From positions 1-64,000 of the forward strand of contig NZ_VOBN01000022.1 in assembly GCF_008370045.1 (NCBI RefSeq): 64,000 nucleotides of DNA. Direction: 5' to 3'. Each line of letters opens with the position of its first letter. Position 1 is the first letter of the stretch. The stretch comes from Pseudomonas sp. ANT_J12 (GTDB lineage Bacteria > Pseudomonadota > Gammaproteobacteria > Pseudomonadales > Pseudomonadaceae). The position numbers and the translations under genes are program-made. Below the pieces are notes generated by a model. It saw nothing but the letters and a program-made list of their open reading frames with translations, did no database searches and was not told the DNA's origin. Shown one piece after another: positions 19,101 to 27,135 of the stretch.

Positions 19101-20539
19101 GCGGTCAGCGTTACGGTCGTGGTGTCGATCGAGTCGGTGATGGTGGTGACGGCCGCTACGTTGCTCGGCACCAGGTTCTCAAAATTCCCGCCGGTAGTGC
19201 CGGTAACGGTGATGCTGACGGTGCTGCCATTGTTGTAGACATCATTGGCTGGCGTTGGAACGTTCACGCTGCCGGTGGTCTGGCCGGCGCCAATGGTGAT
19301 GGTCGAACCGTTGGACAGGGTCACAGTGACCGGCGTTTGTGCCGGGTTGGTCAATGTCGCGGTGTAGGTGATCTCGCCGCCCTCGACGACGGTGCCAGTG
19401 GCCGTGAGGGTCAGGTTGGTGGTGTCCACCGAATCGGTAATAGTCGTGACCGCTGGCGCTGGGTTTGGAGACAACTGTTCGAAGTTACCGCCGGTTGCAC
19501 TGGTGATCGTGGTGCTGACGGTGCTGCCATTGTTGTAGACGTCATTGGCGGGCGTCGGAACGTTGACGGTGCCGGTGGTCTGGCCGGCGCCGATGGTGAT
19601 GGTCGAGCCGTTGGACAGGGTGACGGTAACCGGCGTCTGCGCCGGGTTGGTCAGGGTCGCGGTGTAGGTGATCTGCCCGCCTTCAGTCACGGTGCCGCCC
19701 GCCGTCAGGGTGACGGTGGTGGTGTCGATGGTGTCGGTGACTTGAGTCGTCGCCGGCACGGTTGGCGGGGTCACGATGATGCCGGCGCCGCCCGTGGTGC
19801 CGGTGACGGTCACGTCGATCTGGGTCGGGTCGTTATAGACGGTGTCGTTCGGCGCCAGCGGCACGTTGACGGTGCCGGTGGTTTGGCCAGCCTGAATCAC
19901 GATCACCGCGCCGTTGGACAGGGTGATGGTCAGGTCGCTGGTCGGTGCCTGGGTCAGGGTCGCGGTGTAAACCAGAACGCCGCCGGCTTCGGTGATGGTT
20001 GGCGTGGCGCTCAGGCTCAGGGTCGAGGCCTGCACGATGTTGGCGTTGTTGGTGGTTTGGCCGCCGATGGTGTTCTGCGTGGTCGCTCCGGCAGCGCCGA
20101 TGCCCGCGGTCGGGAAACCAATGGTCGGGTCTACCCGGCCAGCGGTGGCGTCCAACATCACGAAGCTATGGCCGCCACCGGCCGCGCCGCCTGTACCGGC
20201 AGCGGTCGGGCCGGCTGCGGTGGCTTCGAGGTCTGTGGTCGGGTCGGCGCCGGCAGCGATGGCCTGCTGCAGTTCTTCAACCGATGGCGCGGCTTGTGCA
20301 GTGGCTTCTGCCAGGTCGGTGCTGGAATCCGGAGCGCTGCCACTCCATTGAGTGTCGCGGCCCAGGTCCAGGGTCCGGCCATCGGCCAGTTCGAGCGTGA
20401 CGGCGCCAGCGGCACCGGTGTCTACCTGATCGCCGACAAGCAGTCGATCGCCTTCAACGAGTACGCGGCGCACGCCCTCTGGGGACACCGCGAAAACCTG
20501 ACCGACAATGCTTTTGACGATGGCAACAACACTGCTCAT
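13181..20539 (-). CDS. lapA: LapA giant biofilm adhesin with retention module, repeats, PA14-like, vWA and RTX domains
   Basis: Protein of 2452 residues. ATG 20539 is chosen for its upstream GGAG; a start 21 bp earlier is open but lacks support. The N-terminal retention module (1-110) carries TAAG at 107-110, the position where LapG cuts LapA in P. fluorescens, and a second TAAG at 112-115. Three divergent Ig-like repeats of about 100 residues come next, then seven near-identical repeats of about 106 residues, a Calx-beta-like domain, cadherin-like domains, and a PA14-like domain (YLEAGKTYTFSGSGDDSLL, near 15460). A von Willebrand A domain has MIDAS DSSGS. RTX nonapeptides (GGAGNDILFG and similar, 13494-13680) precede a C-terminal type I secretion signal. 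It is exported by LapEBC, divergently encoded. It is much shorter than the roughly 5200-residue LapA of Pf0-1. Confidence 0.95.
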   Translation of the reverse strand: MSSVVAIVKSIVGQVFAVSPEGVRRVLVEGDRLLVGDQVDTGAAGAVTLELADGRTLDLGRDTQWSGSAPDSSTDLAEATAQAAPSVEELQQAIAAGADPTTDLEATAAGPTAAGTGGAAGGGHSFVMLDATAGRVDPTIGFPTAGIGAAGATTQNTIGGQTTNNANIVQASTLSLSATPTITEAGGVLVYTATLTQAPTSDLTITLSNGAVIVIQAGQTTGTVNVPLAPNDTVYNDPTQIDVTVTGTTGGAGIIVTPPTVPATTQVTDTIDTTTVTLTAGGTVTEGGQITYTATLTNPAQTPVTVTLSNGSTITIGAGQTTGTVNVPTPANDVYNNGSTVSTTITSATGGNFEQLSPNPAPAVTTITDSVDTTNLTLTATGTVVEGGEITYTATLTNPAQTPVTVTLSNGSTITIGAGQTTGSVNVPTPANDVYNNGSTVSITVTGTTGGNFENLVPSNVAAVTTITDSIDTTTVTLTATPSVAENGTITYTATLTDAKGNLVTAHNEPVTVTLNSGKVITIAVGESSGSLPVTADNDVYKGPTTVSESIKDASGGNLEAVAPNTTPATTIVSDVNDATTVTLTASPTVNENGTITYTATLTDAKGNLVTAHNEPVTVTLNSGKVITIAVGESSGSLPVTADNDVYKGPTTVSESIKDASGGNLEAVAPNTTPATTIVSDVNDATTVTLTASPTVNENGTITYTATLTDAKGNLVTAHNEPVTVTLNSGKVITIAVGESSGSLPVTADNDVYKGPTTVSESIKEAAGGNLEAVAPNTTPATTIVSDVNDATTVTLTASPTVNENGTITYTATLTDAKGNLVTAHNEPVTVTLNSGKVITIAVGESSGSLPVTADNDVYKGPTTVSESIKEAAGGNLEAVAPNTTPATTIVSDVNDATTVTLTATPGVAENGTITYTATLTDAKGNLVTAHNEPVTVTLNSGKVITIAVGESSGILAVAAGNDVYKGPTTVAESIKDAAGGNLEAVAPNKTPVTTTVNDVNDTTTVTLTASPTVNENGTITYTATLTDAKGNLVTAHNEPVTVTLNSGKVITIAVGESSGSLPVIAGNDVYKGPTTVAESIKDAAGGNLEAVAPNKTPVTTTVNDVNDTTTVTLTASPTVNENGTITYTATLTDAKGNLVTAHNEPVTVTLDSGKVITIAVGQSSGSLPVIAGNDFYIGAPTVTDSIKSASGGNLEAIGANKSVVSTTVTDTIDKTEVSITGSTSVTEGQTASYTVSLTHPAQTDVTLKIVYSGTAADGSDFTGVYTVKIPAGASSASFNVATIDDKITEGTENFVVKIDSATGGNFENLAVSATNGSVSTSIIDNDAPPVIDLDANNSSGATGANYNVTFTENTPGAGVSIADTDLKITDPDSTMLTGATVVLTNRQDGDALNLGNSVNGITINANSTNGTVTLTLSGNATLADYMQAIKNISFTNNSEDPSTVPRIITVTVTDGGNYSNVATTTVNVVAVNDAPTAAPANVTGTEDTPLILGWSTFGVSDVDSPAASLGVKITGLPGEGKLQYLNGSTWTDVTNNQTFTKADIDAGKLRFTPDANESGTNGYGGTGLGNNQADYAQIKFQPTDGQLLGNTGTIKIDITPVADAPSLTVADNSVKSTGLIKEVWTGLSGLGTDGSGAPTGTLKSVIDAAGTPNSSTNVTNVQSDGSVAAGTASKTSGLIYLEAGKTYTFSGSGDDSLLVTIGGKNVASALWGAGGSLSGSFTPTASGYYTLDIYHHNQSGPGSYDVNLSVNGATPVDLSSAGVPLYTGVADLAASGVTVSDLHGTGGEGYYDGYKLNTGFEGTSVHLSAIKTALTDTDGSESLSVKISGIPAGSILTDGAGHTFTATATVGEANVTGWNLGTLTVTPPPYYNGQFNLTVTSTSTEALGGSAISTAQIPVTVFPATYNAITATSASDTVTGTDGNDIIVADIGGLTVVPGTNYNIAFMVDSSGSMSASSINAAKDSLTSVFNTLKQSMGGNSGTVNIFLVDFDTQVNKSVSVNLNDPNALASLKAVLNSMASGGGTNYEDVFKTTANWFQSADAVANTGAKNLTYFITDGKPTYYQSGEQTNPTLYSNVKLDDVVKTSNYKPGDTFSTTIDSTHILNINSAGVATLKTANWWGGWDSSNLGTVHAQGDGTYELSALAGSGSSTTQTTIDNASSSFALLGSLSNVEAIGLNSDVTLNDLKPYDSDKTPQTNINPNDLANSIIGHTEATLPGSDTVNGGDGNDILFGDLVSFNGIAGEGYQAMQAFVAQQTGVDVSKVTTSNVHQFVTEHYTTFDVSGAHDGNDTLLGGAGNDILFGSGGNDLLDGGKGNDILLGGTGNDTLIGGSGNDILIGGSGADTFVWKAGDTGSDVIKDFKASEGDRIDLRDLLQGETGSTIDNFLKISTVDGVSSLQVSSAGKFNSADAAAATPDVTIKLEGNNWSTANLHSLIAGSDPTIKVDHNNS
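16900..19131 (-). repeat. Seven near-identical 318-bp repeats inside lapA
   Basis: The unit encodes about 106 residues, with landmarks ENGTITYTATLTDAKGN, NEPVTVTLNSGKVITIAVG and DVYKGPTTV. Copies recur every 318-320 bp and differ at only a few codons (DASGG, EAAGG, DAAGG variants; ASPTVNEN against ATPGVAEN). Such arrays change copy number by recombination and are prone to collapse in short-read assembly. Confidence 0.9.
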
Positions 20540-20898
20540 TGAAGACTCTCCGGGTGTCACGTTCAGTTGACTTCCATGGACCTGATGGCGAACTCGCCAA
20601 AGCAGTCTGGACGTACTTTTAAAAAATGTAGGGCATAAGCTTGACGCTGTAATCCGTCAACAATTTGGCTATATTTTTTCGCTATTTACTTTATGCCAAA
20701 CTATTGACCTTATGGGTGCCATCCTAAACAATCGCCCCCGTAATGTCACATTGATATTTAAGCGGCGACCTGTCCTACAGCGTGTGATCCAGTTCCTGTT
20801 TTGAACTTTCCGACATACGGTCATTACTGTTGCCATCATCCGACGCAGCGCCCCTATTTGCTGTGACTCAAGACAAGAAGTTCTGGGAAATTTTCTTC
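20540..20898. promoter_or_regulatory. Divergent lapA / lapEBC promoter region
   Basis: About 360 bp between the two divergent start codons, AT-rich between 20620 and 20720, where both promoters probably lie. It contains a FleQ-box-like word at 20656-20669. No gene is seen here; a short open frame from 20830 is an upstream extension of lapE. Confidence 0.6.
20656..20669. promoter_or_regulatory. FleQ-box-like site
   Basis: GTCAACAATTTGGC matches 11 of 14 positions of the FleQ-binding word GTCAATAAATTGAC as I recall it. FleQ is known to control lapA in P. putida and P. fluorescens in response to c-di-GMP. The match is suggestive only. Confidence 0.35.
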
Positions 20899-22251
20899 AT
20901 GCGTTCGTACTTGTTCAAAGCCTTACCCTTCGCCCTTGCCGCCAGTTTCGTACAAGCACAAAGCCTTCCAGAAGCCATGCAACAAGCGCTGGACGTCCAT
21001 CCGGAGATCCAGGCAGCGGTTAATAGCCGATTGGCCGCGGATTATCAGTTAAAGGCCGCCAAAGGTGGATACCTGCCACGGGTCGATCTGCTGGGCGGTT
21101 ACGGGCGCGAAGGCACGGATAACGTCACCACCCGCGCCGACACCGGCAGCAATCACTGGGAAACCCTGAACCGCAGCGAGTCAAGTTTGCGTCTGTCGCA
21201 AATGGTTTTTGACGGTTTTGCGACGTCCAGCGAAGTGGGGCGTCAACAAGCCACCGTTAACTCCCGCGCCTATTCCCTGCTGGGCACTTCCGAGCGCACC
21301 GCGCTGACCGTGGCCCAGGTTTACCTCGACGTGCTGACCCGTCGTGAATTCGTGCGCCTGGCCGAAGACAACCTCAAGAGCCACGAGCGCATCTTCGACC
21401 AGATCAAATTGCGCACCTCCCGGGGTGTCGGCAGCGGCGCTGACATGGACCAGGCCGAAGCCCGTATGGCCCAGGCCCGCAACAACCTGATCACCGAACA
21501 GACCAACCTGGCCGACGCCGAGACCAACTTCCTCAGCGCTGTCGGCCAGATGCCCGATCAGCTTGAGCGTCCTGCGCCATTCCTCGCCCTGCTGCCGGCC
21601 AACCTGAACGAAGCCCGCTCGCAGATGCTGGAAAACAGCCCGATCCTGCGCTCCGCCGAGTCCGACATTTCTGCGGCGGAAAAACAGTACGAAGCGGCCA
21701 AGTCGTCGTTCTACCCGCGTTTTGATGCCGAACTGGGCCGCTCTGCCGACAACGATGTCGACGGCCAGAATGGCCACAGCAACGAGTGGCAAGCCATGCT
21801 GCGCATGCGCTTCAACCTGTTCGCCGGTGGCAGCAACAAGGCGGACCTGGAATCCAAGTCGTACCTGTCGAACCAGGCGCTGGACATCCGCAACAACGCC
21901 TTGCGCGTGTTGAACGAAGAACTGGGCCTGGCCTGGAACGCCCTGAACAACGCCAACGCCCAGGTGCCGATCGCCCAGCAATATGTCGATCACAGCACCG
22001 CGGTACGCACGGCTTATCAGAAGCAGTTCAGCCTGGGTCAGCGCACCTTGCTCGACTTGCTCGACAGTGAAAACGAGTTGTTCACCGCTTCGCGCCGCCT
22101 GGCGGACATTAAAAACACTCAGTTATTTACTCAGTTCCGAATCAAGGCGACCATGGGCGAGTTGCTCAAGAGCCAGGGAGTGGTCGCACCGTTGGCATCC
22201 GTTGTGCAGAACGACGTGAAGCCAAAGGTTCAATTGCCCGGTATGAATTGA
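20899..22251 (+). CDS. lapE: LapE, TolC-family outer-membrane channel of the LapA secretion system
   Basis: Protein of 450 residues of the TolC family. ATG 20899 gives a clear Sec signal peptide (RSYLFKALPFALAASFVQA, cleaved before QSLPEA). An upstream ATG-free extension to 20830 would bury the signal and is rejected. Two tandem halves each show the long helices typical of TolC (the LEEALDxxLxxHPE-like start SLPEAMQQALDVHPEIQ, and the C-terminal LGQRTLLDLLDSENELF). It forms the outer-membrane exit for LapA and is implicated in holding the N-terminal retention plug. First gene of lapEBC, 42 bp before lapB. Confidence 0.95.
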   Translation: MRSYLFKALPFALAASFVQAQSLPEAMQQALDVHPEIQAAVNSRLAADYQLKAAKGGYLPRVDLLGGYGREGTDNVTTRADTGSNHWETLNRSESSLRLSQMVFDGFATSSEVGRQQATVNSRAYSLLGTSERTALTVAQVYLDVLTRREFVRLAEDNLKSHERIFDQIKLRTSRGVGSGADMDQAEARMAQARNNLITEQTNLADAETNFLSAVGQMPDQLERPAPFLALLPANLNEARSQMLENSPILRSAESDISAAEKQYEAAKSSFYPRFDAELGRSADNDVDGQNGHSNEWQAMLRMRFNLFAGGSNKADLESKSYLSNQALDIRNNALRVLNEELGLAWNALNNANAQVPIAQQYVDHSTAVRTAYQKQFSLGQRTLLDLLDSENELFTASRRLADIKNTQLFTQFRIKATMGELLKSQGVVAPLASVVQNDVKPKVQLPGMN

Positions 22252-22293
22252 GCAGGACCTTTATCGTTCAATTGTTAGCCAAGAGTGCCGAGC

Positions 22294-24450
22294 GTGGAAT
22301 CAGAAGTCAGTCGAGTTCAACTCATTCATGATCCACGCGCGCTGCATGACGATCCGTTACTGGATGGTCTGTTGGCCCTGTGCACGCTGCACCAGAAACC
22401 CGCCAGCGCGGCGATGCTCACCACTGGCCTGCCGCTGCCCAAGCAACGCCTGAGCATCGAGTTGCTGCCCCGCGCCGCGGCTCGCGCCGGGCTGCAAGGG
22501 CGGGTGCTGCAGCGCAAGCTGGAAGATATTCCGGCGATCGCGATGCCGGCGCTGTTGCTGCTCAAGGACGGCCGCAGTGCGGTGCTGCTTGGCTGGCAGG
22601 GCGACGATCAGGCCCGTGTGCTGCTCAGCGAAACCGATGGCGGCGAAAGTGTCGTCAACCGTGAACTGCTGGCAGACGACTACATCGGCAAAGTCTTCTT
22701 CGCCCAACCGCAACATAAATTTGACGTTAACCACGGCACGCTGATTCCCCGCGCGCGTTCGTGGTTCCGCGACACCCTCAAGCGTTCGCGCTGGCTGTAC
22801 GCCGACGCCATCGCCGCCAGTTTCCTGATCAACATCATCGCCATGGCCGCGCCGCTGTTCGTGATGAACGTCTACGACCGCGTGGTGCCGAACCAGGCGG
22901 AATCGACCCTGTGGGTGCTGGCGATCGGCATCACTGGCGCCTACCTGTTCGACCTGATCCTCAAGAGCCTGCGCAGTCTGTGCCTGGACCTGGCCGGCAA
23001 GAAAACCGACCTGATCATCTCGGCCACGCTGTTCGAGCGCATCGTCGGCATGGCCATGAAGTACCGCCCGGCCCGGGTCGGCAGCTTCGCCCAGAACATC
23101 CATGAGTTTCAGAGCCTGCGCGACTTCCTCGCCTCGCTGACCCTGACCAGCCTGATCGATTTGCCGTTTACCCTGTTGATCTTCATGGTCATCGCCATTC
23201 TCGGCGGCCATCTGGTTTGGATTCCGGTGCTCGCGTTCCCGATAGCGCTGCTGATTGGCTACGCCTTGCAGAAGCCGCTGGTAGCGACCATGGAACGCAC
23301 CATGGCTCTGGCCGCCGAGCGCCAGTCGAGCCTGATCGAAACCCTCGCCGGCCTCGATGCCGTGAAGGTCAACAACGCCGAAAGCGAACGCCAGTACCAG
23401 TGGGAACAGACCATCGGCACCCTCAGCCGCCTCGAGCTGCGAGTGAAAATGCTCTCCGGTCTGGCGATGAACATCACCCTGCTGATCCAGCAACTGGCCG
23501 GGGTGATCATGATTGTCTTCGGCGTGTACCAGATCATTGCCGGCAACTTGAGCATGGGCGGCCTTATCGCCTGCTACATGCTCAGCGGTCGTGCGCTGAG
23601 CCCGCTGGCCTCGCTTTCCGGCCTGCTGACCCGTTACCAGCAAGCGCGGGTGACCATGGTGTCGGTGGACCAGATGATGGAGTTGCCCCAAGAGCGCAAC
23701 TTCGAAGAGCGCCCGCTGAGCCGCAAGGTCCTGCAAGGCGCCATCGAATGCCGTCAGCTGAACTTCACCTACCCGAACCAGCAAAACCCGGCGCTGAAGA
23801 ACATCAACCTGATCATCAAGCCCGGCGAAAAAATCGGCATCATCGGTCGCAGCGGCTCGGGCAAAAGCTCCCTGGCCAAGTTGCTGGTGGGCCTCTATCA
23901 GCCGGACGACGGTGCCTTGCTGGTGGATGGCGTTGATATCCGCCAGATCGACGTCAGCGAACTGCGCCACAACATCGGCTACGTGCCTCAGGACATTCAA
24001 TTGCTCGCCGGTACGCTGCGGGACAATTTGGTCTCGGGCGCGCGCTATGTAGAAGACGAACTGGTGTTGCAAGCCGCCGAATTGGCCGGCGTCCACGAAT
24101 TCGCCCGTCTGCACCCGCAGGGTTATGAACTGCAAGTGGGCGAGCGCGGACAGAACCTGTCCGGCGGCCAACGGCAGAACGTGGCCCTGGCGCGTGCGCT
24201 ACTGCTCAACCCGCCGATCCTGCTGCTCGACGAACCGACCAGTGCCATGGACAACACCGGCGAAGAACGCCTCAAGCAACGCCTCGCCGCGGTGGTTGAA
24301 AACAAAACCGTGGTGCTGGTGACGCACCGGGCGTCGCTGCTGTCGCTGGTGGATCGCCTGTTGGTGATCGACCGTGGGCAGATTCTCGCCGATGGGCCGA
24401 AAGCCGTTGTGATGGAAGCGTTGAAGAAGGGGCAGATCAGTGTTGCTTAA
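22294..24450 (+). CDS. lapB: LapB, type I secretion ABC transporter
   Basis: Inner-membrane ABC exporter of 718 residues. It has an N-terminal C39-like peptidase domain without a catalytic cysteine in the usual place (a substrate-binding relic), a six-helix membrane domain (about 165-440), and an ATPase domain with Walker A GRSGSGKSS (about 518), signature LSGGQRQ (about 622) and Walker B ILLLDEPTSAMD (about 640). It powers export of LapA. The frame opens at GTG 22285; GTG 22294 gives the N-terminus VESEVSRVQL usual for LapB. lapC overlaps its end by 11 bp. Confidence 0.95.
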   Translation: MESEVSRVQLIHDPRALHDDPLLDGLLALCTLHQKPASAAMLTTGLPLPKQRLSIELLPRAAARAGLQGRVLQRKLEDIPAIAMPALLLLKDGRSAVLLGWQGDDQARVLLSETDGGESVVNRELLADDYIGKVFFAQPQHKFDVNHGTLIPRARSWFRDTLKRSRWLYADAIAASFLINIIAMAAPLFVMNVYDRVVPNQAESTLWVLAIGITGAYLFDLILKSLRSLCLDLAGKKTDLIISATLFERIVGMAMKYRPARVGSFAQNIHEFQSLRDFLASLTLTSLIDLPFTLLIFMVIAILGGHLVWIPVLAFPIALLIGYALQKPLVATMERTMALAAERQSSLIETLAGLDAVKVNNAESERQYQWEQTIGTLSRLELRVKMLSGLAMNITLLIQQLAGVIMIVFGVYQIIAGNLSMGGLIACYMLSGRALSPLASLSGLLTRYQQARVTMVSVDQMMELPQERNFEERPLSRKVLQGAIECRQLNFTYPNQQNPALKNINLIIKPGEKIGIIGRSGSGKSSLAKLLVGLYQPDDGALLVDGVDIRQIDVSELRHNIGYVPQDIQLLAGTLRDNLVSGARYVEDELVLQAAELAGVHEFARLHPQGYELQVGERGQNLSGGQRQNVALARALLLNPPILLLDEPTSAMDNTGEERLKQRLAAVVENKTVVLVTHRASLLSLVDRLLVIDRGQILADGPKAVVMEALKKGQISVA

Positions 24451-25807
24451 GTCGGGTTTCAAGGACTCTATCCGCCGCTACTTCAAAGGCTCTGCCTCGC
24501 TGCAAGGCCAGCCGTTGCCGGAAGTGAACAAAGCACTGATCGAAGATGCGCCGCGTGTGGTGCGGTTGACCATCTGGGCGATCATCGGCTTCTTCGTGTT
24601 CCTGATGCTGTGGGCCAACTTCGCCGTGATCGACGAAGTGACCAAGGGCGACGGCAAGGCGATTCCGTCGTCGAAGATCCAGAAAATCCAGAACCTTGAG
24701 GGCGGGATCGTCTCCGAACTGTTCGTCAAGGAAGGGCAGATCGTCGAGGCTGGCGCGCCGCTGATTCGCCTGGACGACACGCGATTCGCCTCCAACGTTG
24801 GCGAAACCGAGGCGGATCGCCTGTCGATGCTGCTGCGGGTCGAGCGCCTGAGCGCCGAGGTCGATGACCGTCCGCTGAATTTCCCGGCTGACGTGCTCAA
24901 AGCTGTGCCCGGCCAGGCGGCCAGCGAAGAGTCGCTGTACACCAGCCGTCGTCAGCAGTTGCACGATGAAATCGGCGGCTTGCAGGAACAGTTGATCCAG
25001 CGTCAGCAAGAGCTGCGCGAGTTCTCCTCCAAGCAGTCGCAGTACCGCAATGGCCTGGCGTTACAACGCCAGGAAATCAACATGTCCGAGCCGCTGGTGG
25101 CCCAGGGCGCGGTATCGCCGGTGGAAGTGCTGCGGCTCAAACGTGCTGAAGTGGAAACCCGCGGGCAACTGGACGCGACGACCCTGGCCATTCCCCGCGC
25201 CGAATCGGCGATCAAGGAAGTGCAGCGCAAGATCGACGAGACCCGCGGCAAGTTCCGCAGCGAAGCCCTGACCCAACTCAACGAAGCCCGCACCGACCTG
25301 AACAAGGCCCAGGCCACCGGCAAGGCCCTGGAAGATCGCGTGAGCCGCACCCTGGTGACATCGCCAGTGCGCGGGATCGTCAACAAATTGCTGGTGAACA
25401 CCATTGGCGGCGTGATCCAGCCGGGCGTCGACCTGGTGGAAATCGTGCCGCTGGACGATACCTTGTTGGTGGAAGCCAAAGTCCGCCCGCAAGACATCGC
25501 CTTCCTGCACCCGGGGCAAGAGGCGACGGTGAAATTCACCGCGTACGACTACACCATCTACGGTGGGCTCAAAGCCAAGCTGGAGCAGATCGGTGCTGAC
25601 ACCATTACCGATGAAGACAAGAAAACCACCTACTACATCATCAAGCTGCGCACCGATCGCAGTCACCTCGGGACCGATGAAAAGCCGTTGCTGATCATTC
25701 CGGGGATGGTGGCGTCGGTGGACATCATCACCGGCAAGAAGACGGTGCTCAGCTATCTGCTCAAGCCGATCATTCGGGCGCGAGCTGAGGCGTTGCACGA
25801 GCGGTAG
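24440..25807 (+). CDS. lapC: LapC, membrane-fusion protein of the LapA secretion system
   Basis: HlyD-family adaptor of 455 residues. It has a short cytoplasmic N-terminus, one membrane helix (about 41-62), a lipoyl half-motif (IQNLEGGIVSELFVKEGQIV), a long coiled coil (about 130-300), and a C-terminal beta-barrel with RTDRSHLGTDEKPLLIIPGM. It links LapB to LapE. The start is GTG 24440, inside the end of lapB, so translation is coupled. BIME elements follow the stop codon. Confidence 0.95.
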   Translation: MLLKSGFKDSIRRYFKGSASLQGQPLPEVNKALIEDAPRVVRLTIWAIIGFFVFLMLWANFAVIDEVTKGDGKAIPSSKIQKIQNLEGGIVSELFVKEGQIVEAGAPLIRLDDTRFASNVGETEADRLSMLLRVERLSAEVDDRPLNFPADVLKAVPGQAASEESLYTSRRQQLHDEIGGLQEQLIQRQQELREFSSKQSQYRNGLALQRQEINMSEPLVAQGAVSPVEVLRLKRAEVETRGQLDATTLAIPRAESAIKEVQRKIDETRGKFRSEALTQLNEARTDLNKAQATGKALEDRVSRTLVTSPVRGIVNKLLVNTIGGVIQPGVDLVEIVPLDDTLLVEAKVRPQDIAFLHPGQEATVKFTAYDYTIYGGLKAKLEQIGADTITDEDKKTTYYIIKLRTDRSHLGTDEKPLLIIPGMVASVDIITGKKTVLSYLLKPIIRARAEALHER

Positions 25808-25830
25808 ATCTTCGCAGGGGCTGATGGCCT

Positions 25831-25923
25831 CTTCGCGGGCAAGCCTCGCTCCTACAAGGTTTGTGTCGTTCACATCATTTGTGTGCGACGCGGACCTGTA
25901 GGCGCGAGGCTTGCCCGCGAAGG
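25831..25923. repeat. Paired REP elements (BIME), TTCGCGGGCAAGCC family
   Basis: CTTCGCGGGCAAGCCTCGCT and its inverse flank about 40 bp. Other pairs of this family are at 56525-56592 and 59383-59449. It lies just after lapC. Confidence 0.85.
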
Positions 25924-25946
25924 CGTCCTCAAAAACACCACTTGCT

Positions 25947-26053
25947 GATCGTTCCCACGCTCTGCGTGGGAATGCCGCCCTGGACGCTCCGCGTCCACCG
26001 TGACGCAGAGCGTCACGGGGTGTGTTCCCACACCGGGGCGTGGGAACAATCGG
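25947..26053. repeat. Paired REP elements (BIME), GTTCCCACGC family
   Basis: Inverted GTTCCCACGC / GCGTGGGAAC arms enclose a GTGACGCAGAGCGTCAC hairpin. Same family as 12545-12679. Confidence 0.8.
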
Positions 26054-26230
26054 TGGCATATCGTTATTCATTAACGGTATTTAAATTTCAATTCTTATGA
26101 CTATAAAGTCACTCTCCTGCGTACCTGCCGACCAATCGGCGCGCCGCACGACACGAACCAACACGGGACCTCCGTGAGTTTCTGATCGACGCGCGCGCCC
26201 TTGAGCGTGCCGTGCGTGGGAGTGATTTAA
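26054..26230 (+). promoter_or_regulatory. Probable promoter region of the tauD/ABC operon
   Basis: An AT-rich stretch (26060-26110, GTTATTCATTAACGG and following) contrasts with the GC-rich flanks and precedes the operon. No exact -35/-10 pair is convincing. A positive-regulator-dependent (CysB-type) promoter would fit sulfur-scavenging genes, but this is inference. Confidence 0.35.
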
Positions 26231-27118
26231 ATGTCAGCCGTCTCTGCATCTCAAAGCATCGCGCCGCAAACCTTCGACATCCGCCCGTTCAGTGGCGCCG
26301 TCGGTGCCGAAATCATCGGCCTGGACCTGTCCCGCCCGATCGATGACCAGGACTTCGCCCGCATCCACCGCGCGCACCTGGATCATCACGTCGTTGTCTT
26401 CCGCGACCAGCGCATTACCCCCGAACAGCAAATCGACTTCAGCCGCCGCTTCGGCGTGTTGCAGATCCATGTGCTCAAGCAGTTCCTGCTGGCCGGGCAC
26501 CCGGAAATCCTCATCGTGTCCAACATCATCGAAAACGGCGTCTCCGTCGGCCTCGGTGATGCCGGCAAGTTCTGGCATTCCGACCTTTCCTACAAAGAGC
26601 TGCCGAGCCTGGGCTCGATGCTCCATGCCCAGGAATTGCCCTCCGAAGGCGGCGACACCCTGTTCGCCGACATGCACAAAGCCTGGGACGGCTTGCCCGG
26701 CGCGCTGCGAAAAGCCGTCGAAGGCCGCTCCGCCGCGCACTCCTACACGGCGCGTTACAGCGAAACCAAATTCGAAGGCAATTGGCGCCCGACCCTGACG
26801 CCTGAGCAACTCGCCCAGGTCGCCGAAGTCGTGCACCCGATTGTCCGCACCCACCCGGAAAACGGGCGCAAGGCGCTGTTCGTCAGCGAAGGCTTCACCA
26901 CGCGCATCGTTGGCCTGCCTGCAGATGAGAGCAAACAGCTGCTCGCCGAGCTCTACGCCCACAGCGTGTTGCCGCAAAACATCTACCGCCATCAGTGGCA
27001 GCCCCACGACCTGGTGTTCTGGGACAACCGTTCGCTGATCCACCTTGCCGCCGGCTGCCCCGGCTACCTGCGCCGCAAGTTGTATCGCACCACCATCCAG
27101 GGCGACGCGCCTTTCTGA
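26231..27118 (+). CDS. TauD/TfdA-family 2-oxoglutarate-dependent dioxygenase
   Basis: Non-heme iron oxygenase of 295 residues. The facial triad is visible as H116 and D118 (FWHSDLSY) and H271 (SLIHLAAG). The arginine for 2-oxoglutarate lies about 14 residues further on (LRRKLYRTT). Family members oxidise sulfonates, alkyl sulfates, phenoxyacetates or related acids. Clustering with a sulfonate/nitrate-type ABC importer makes an organosulfur substrate the best guess. It is first in a four-gene operon; the next gene starts 17 bp later. Confidence 0.88.
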   Translation: MSAVSASQSIAPQTFDIRPFSGAVGAEIIGLDLSRPIDDQDFARIHRAHLDHHVVVFRDQRITPEQQIDFSRRFGVLQIHVLKQFLLAGHPEILIVSNIIENGVSVGLGDAGKFWHSDLSYKELPSLGSMLHAQELPSEGGDTLFADMHKAWDGLPGALRKAVEGRSAAHSYTARYSETKFEGNWRPTLTPEQLAQVAEVVHPIVRTHPENGRKALFVSEGFTTRIVGLPADESKQLLAELYAHSVLPQNIYRHQWQPHDLVFWDNRSLIHLAAGCPGYLRRKLYRTTIQGDAPF

Positions 27119-27135
27119 TTTGTCGGAGAACCACC

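Noticed and set aside
16900-19131. Regular repeats considered as a CRISPR array
   Set aside because: Units are 318 bp, coding throughout and without unique spacers; they are protein repeats of LapA.
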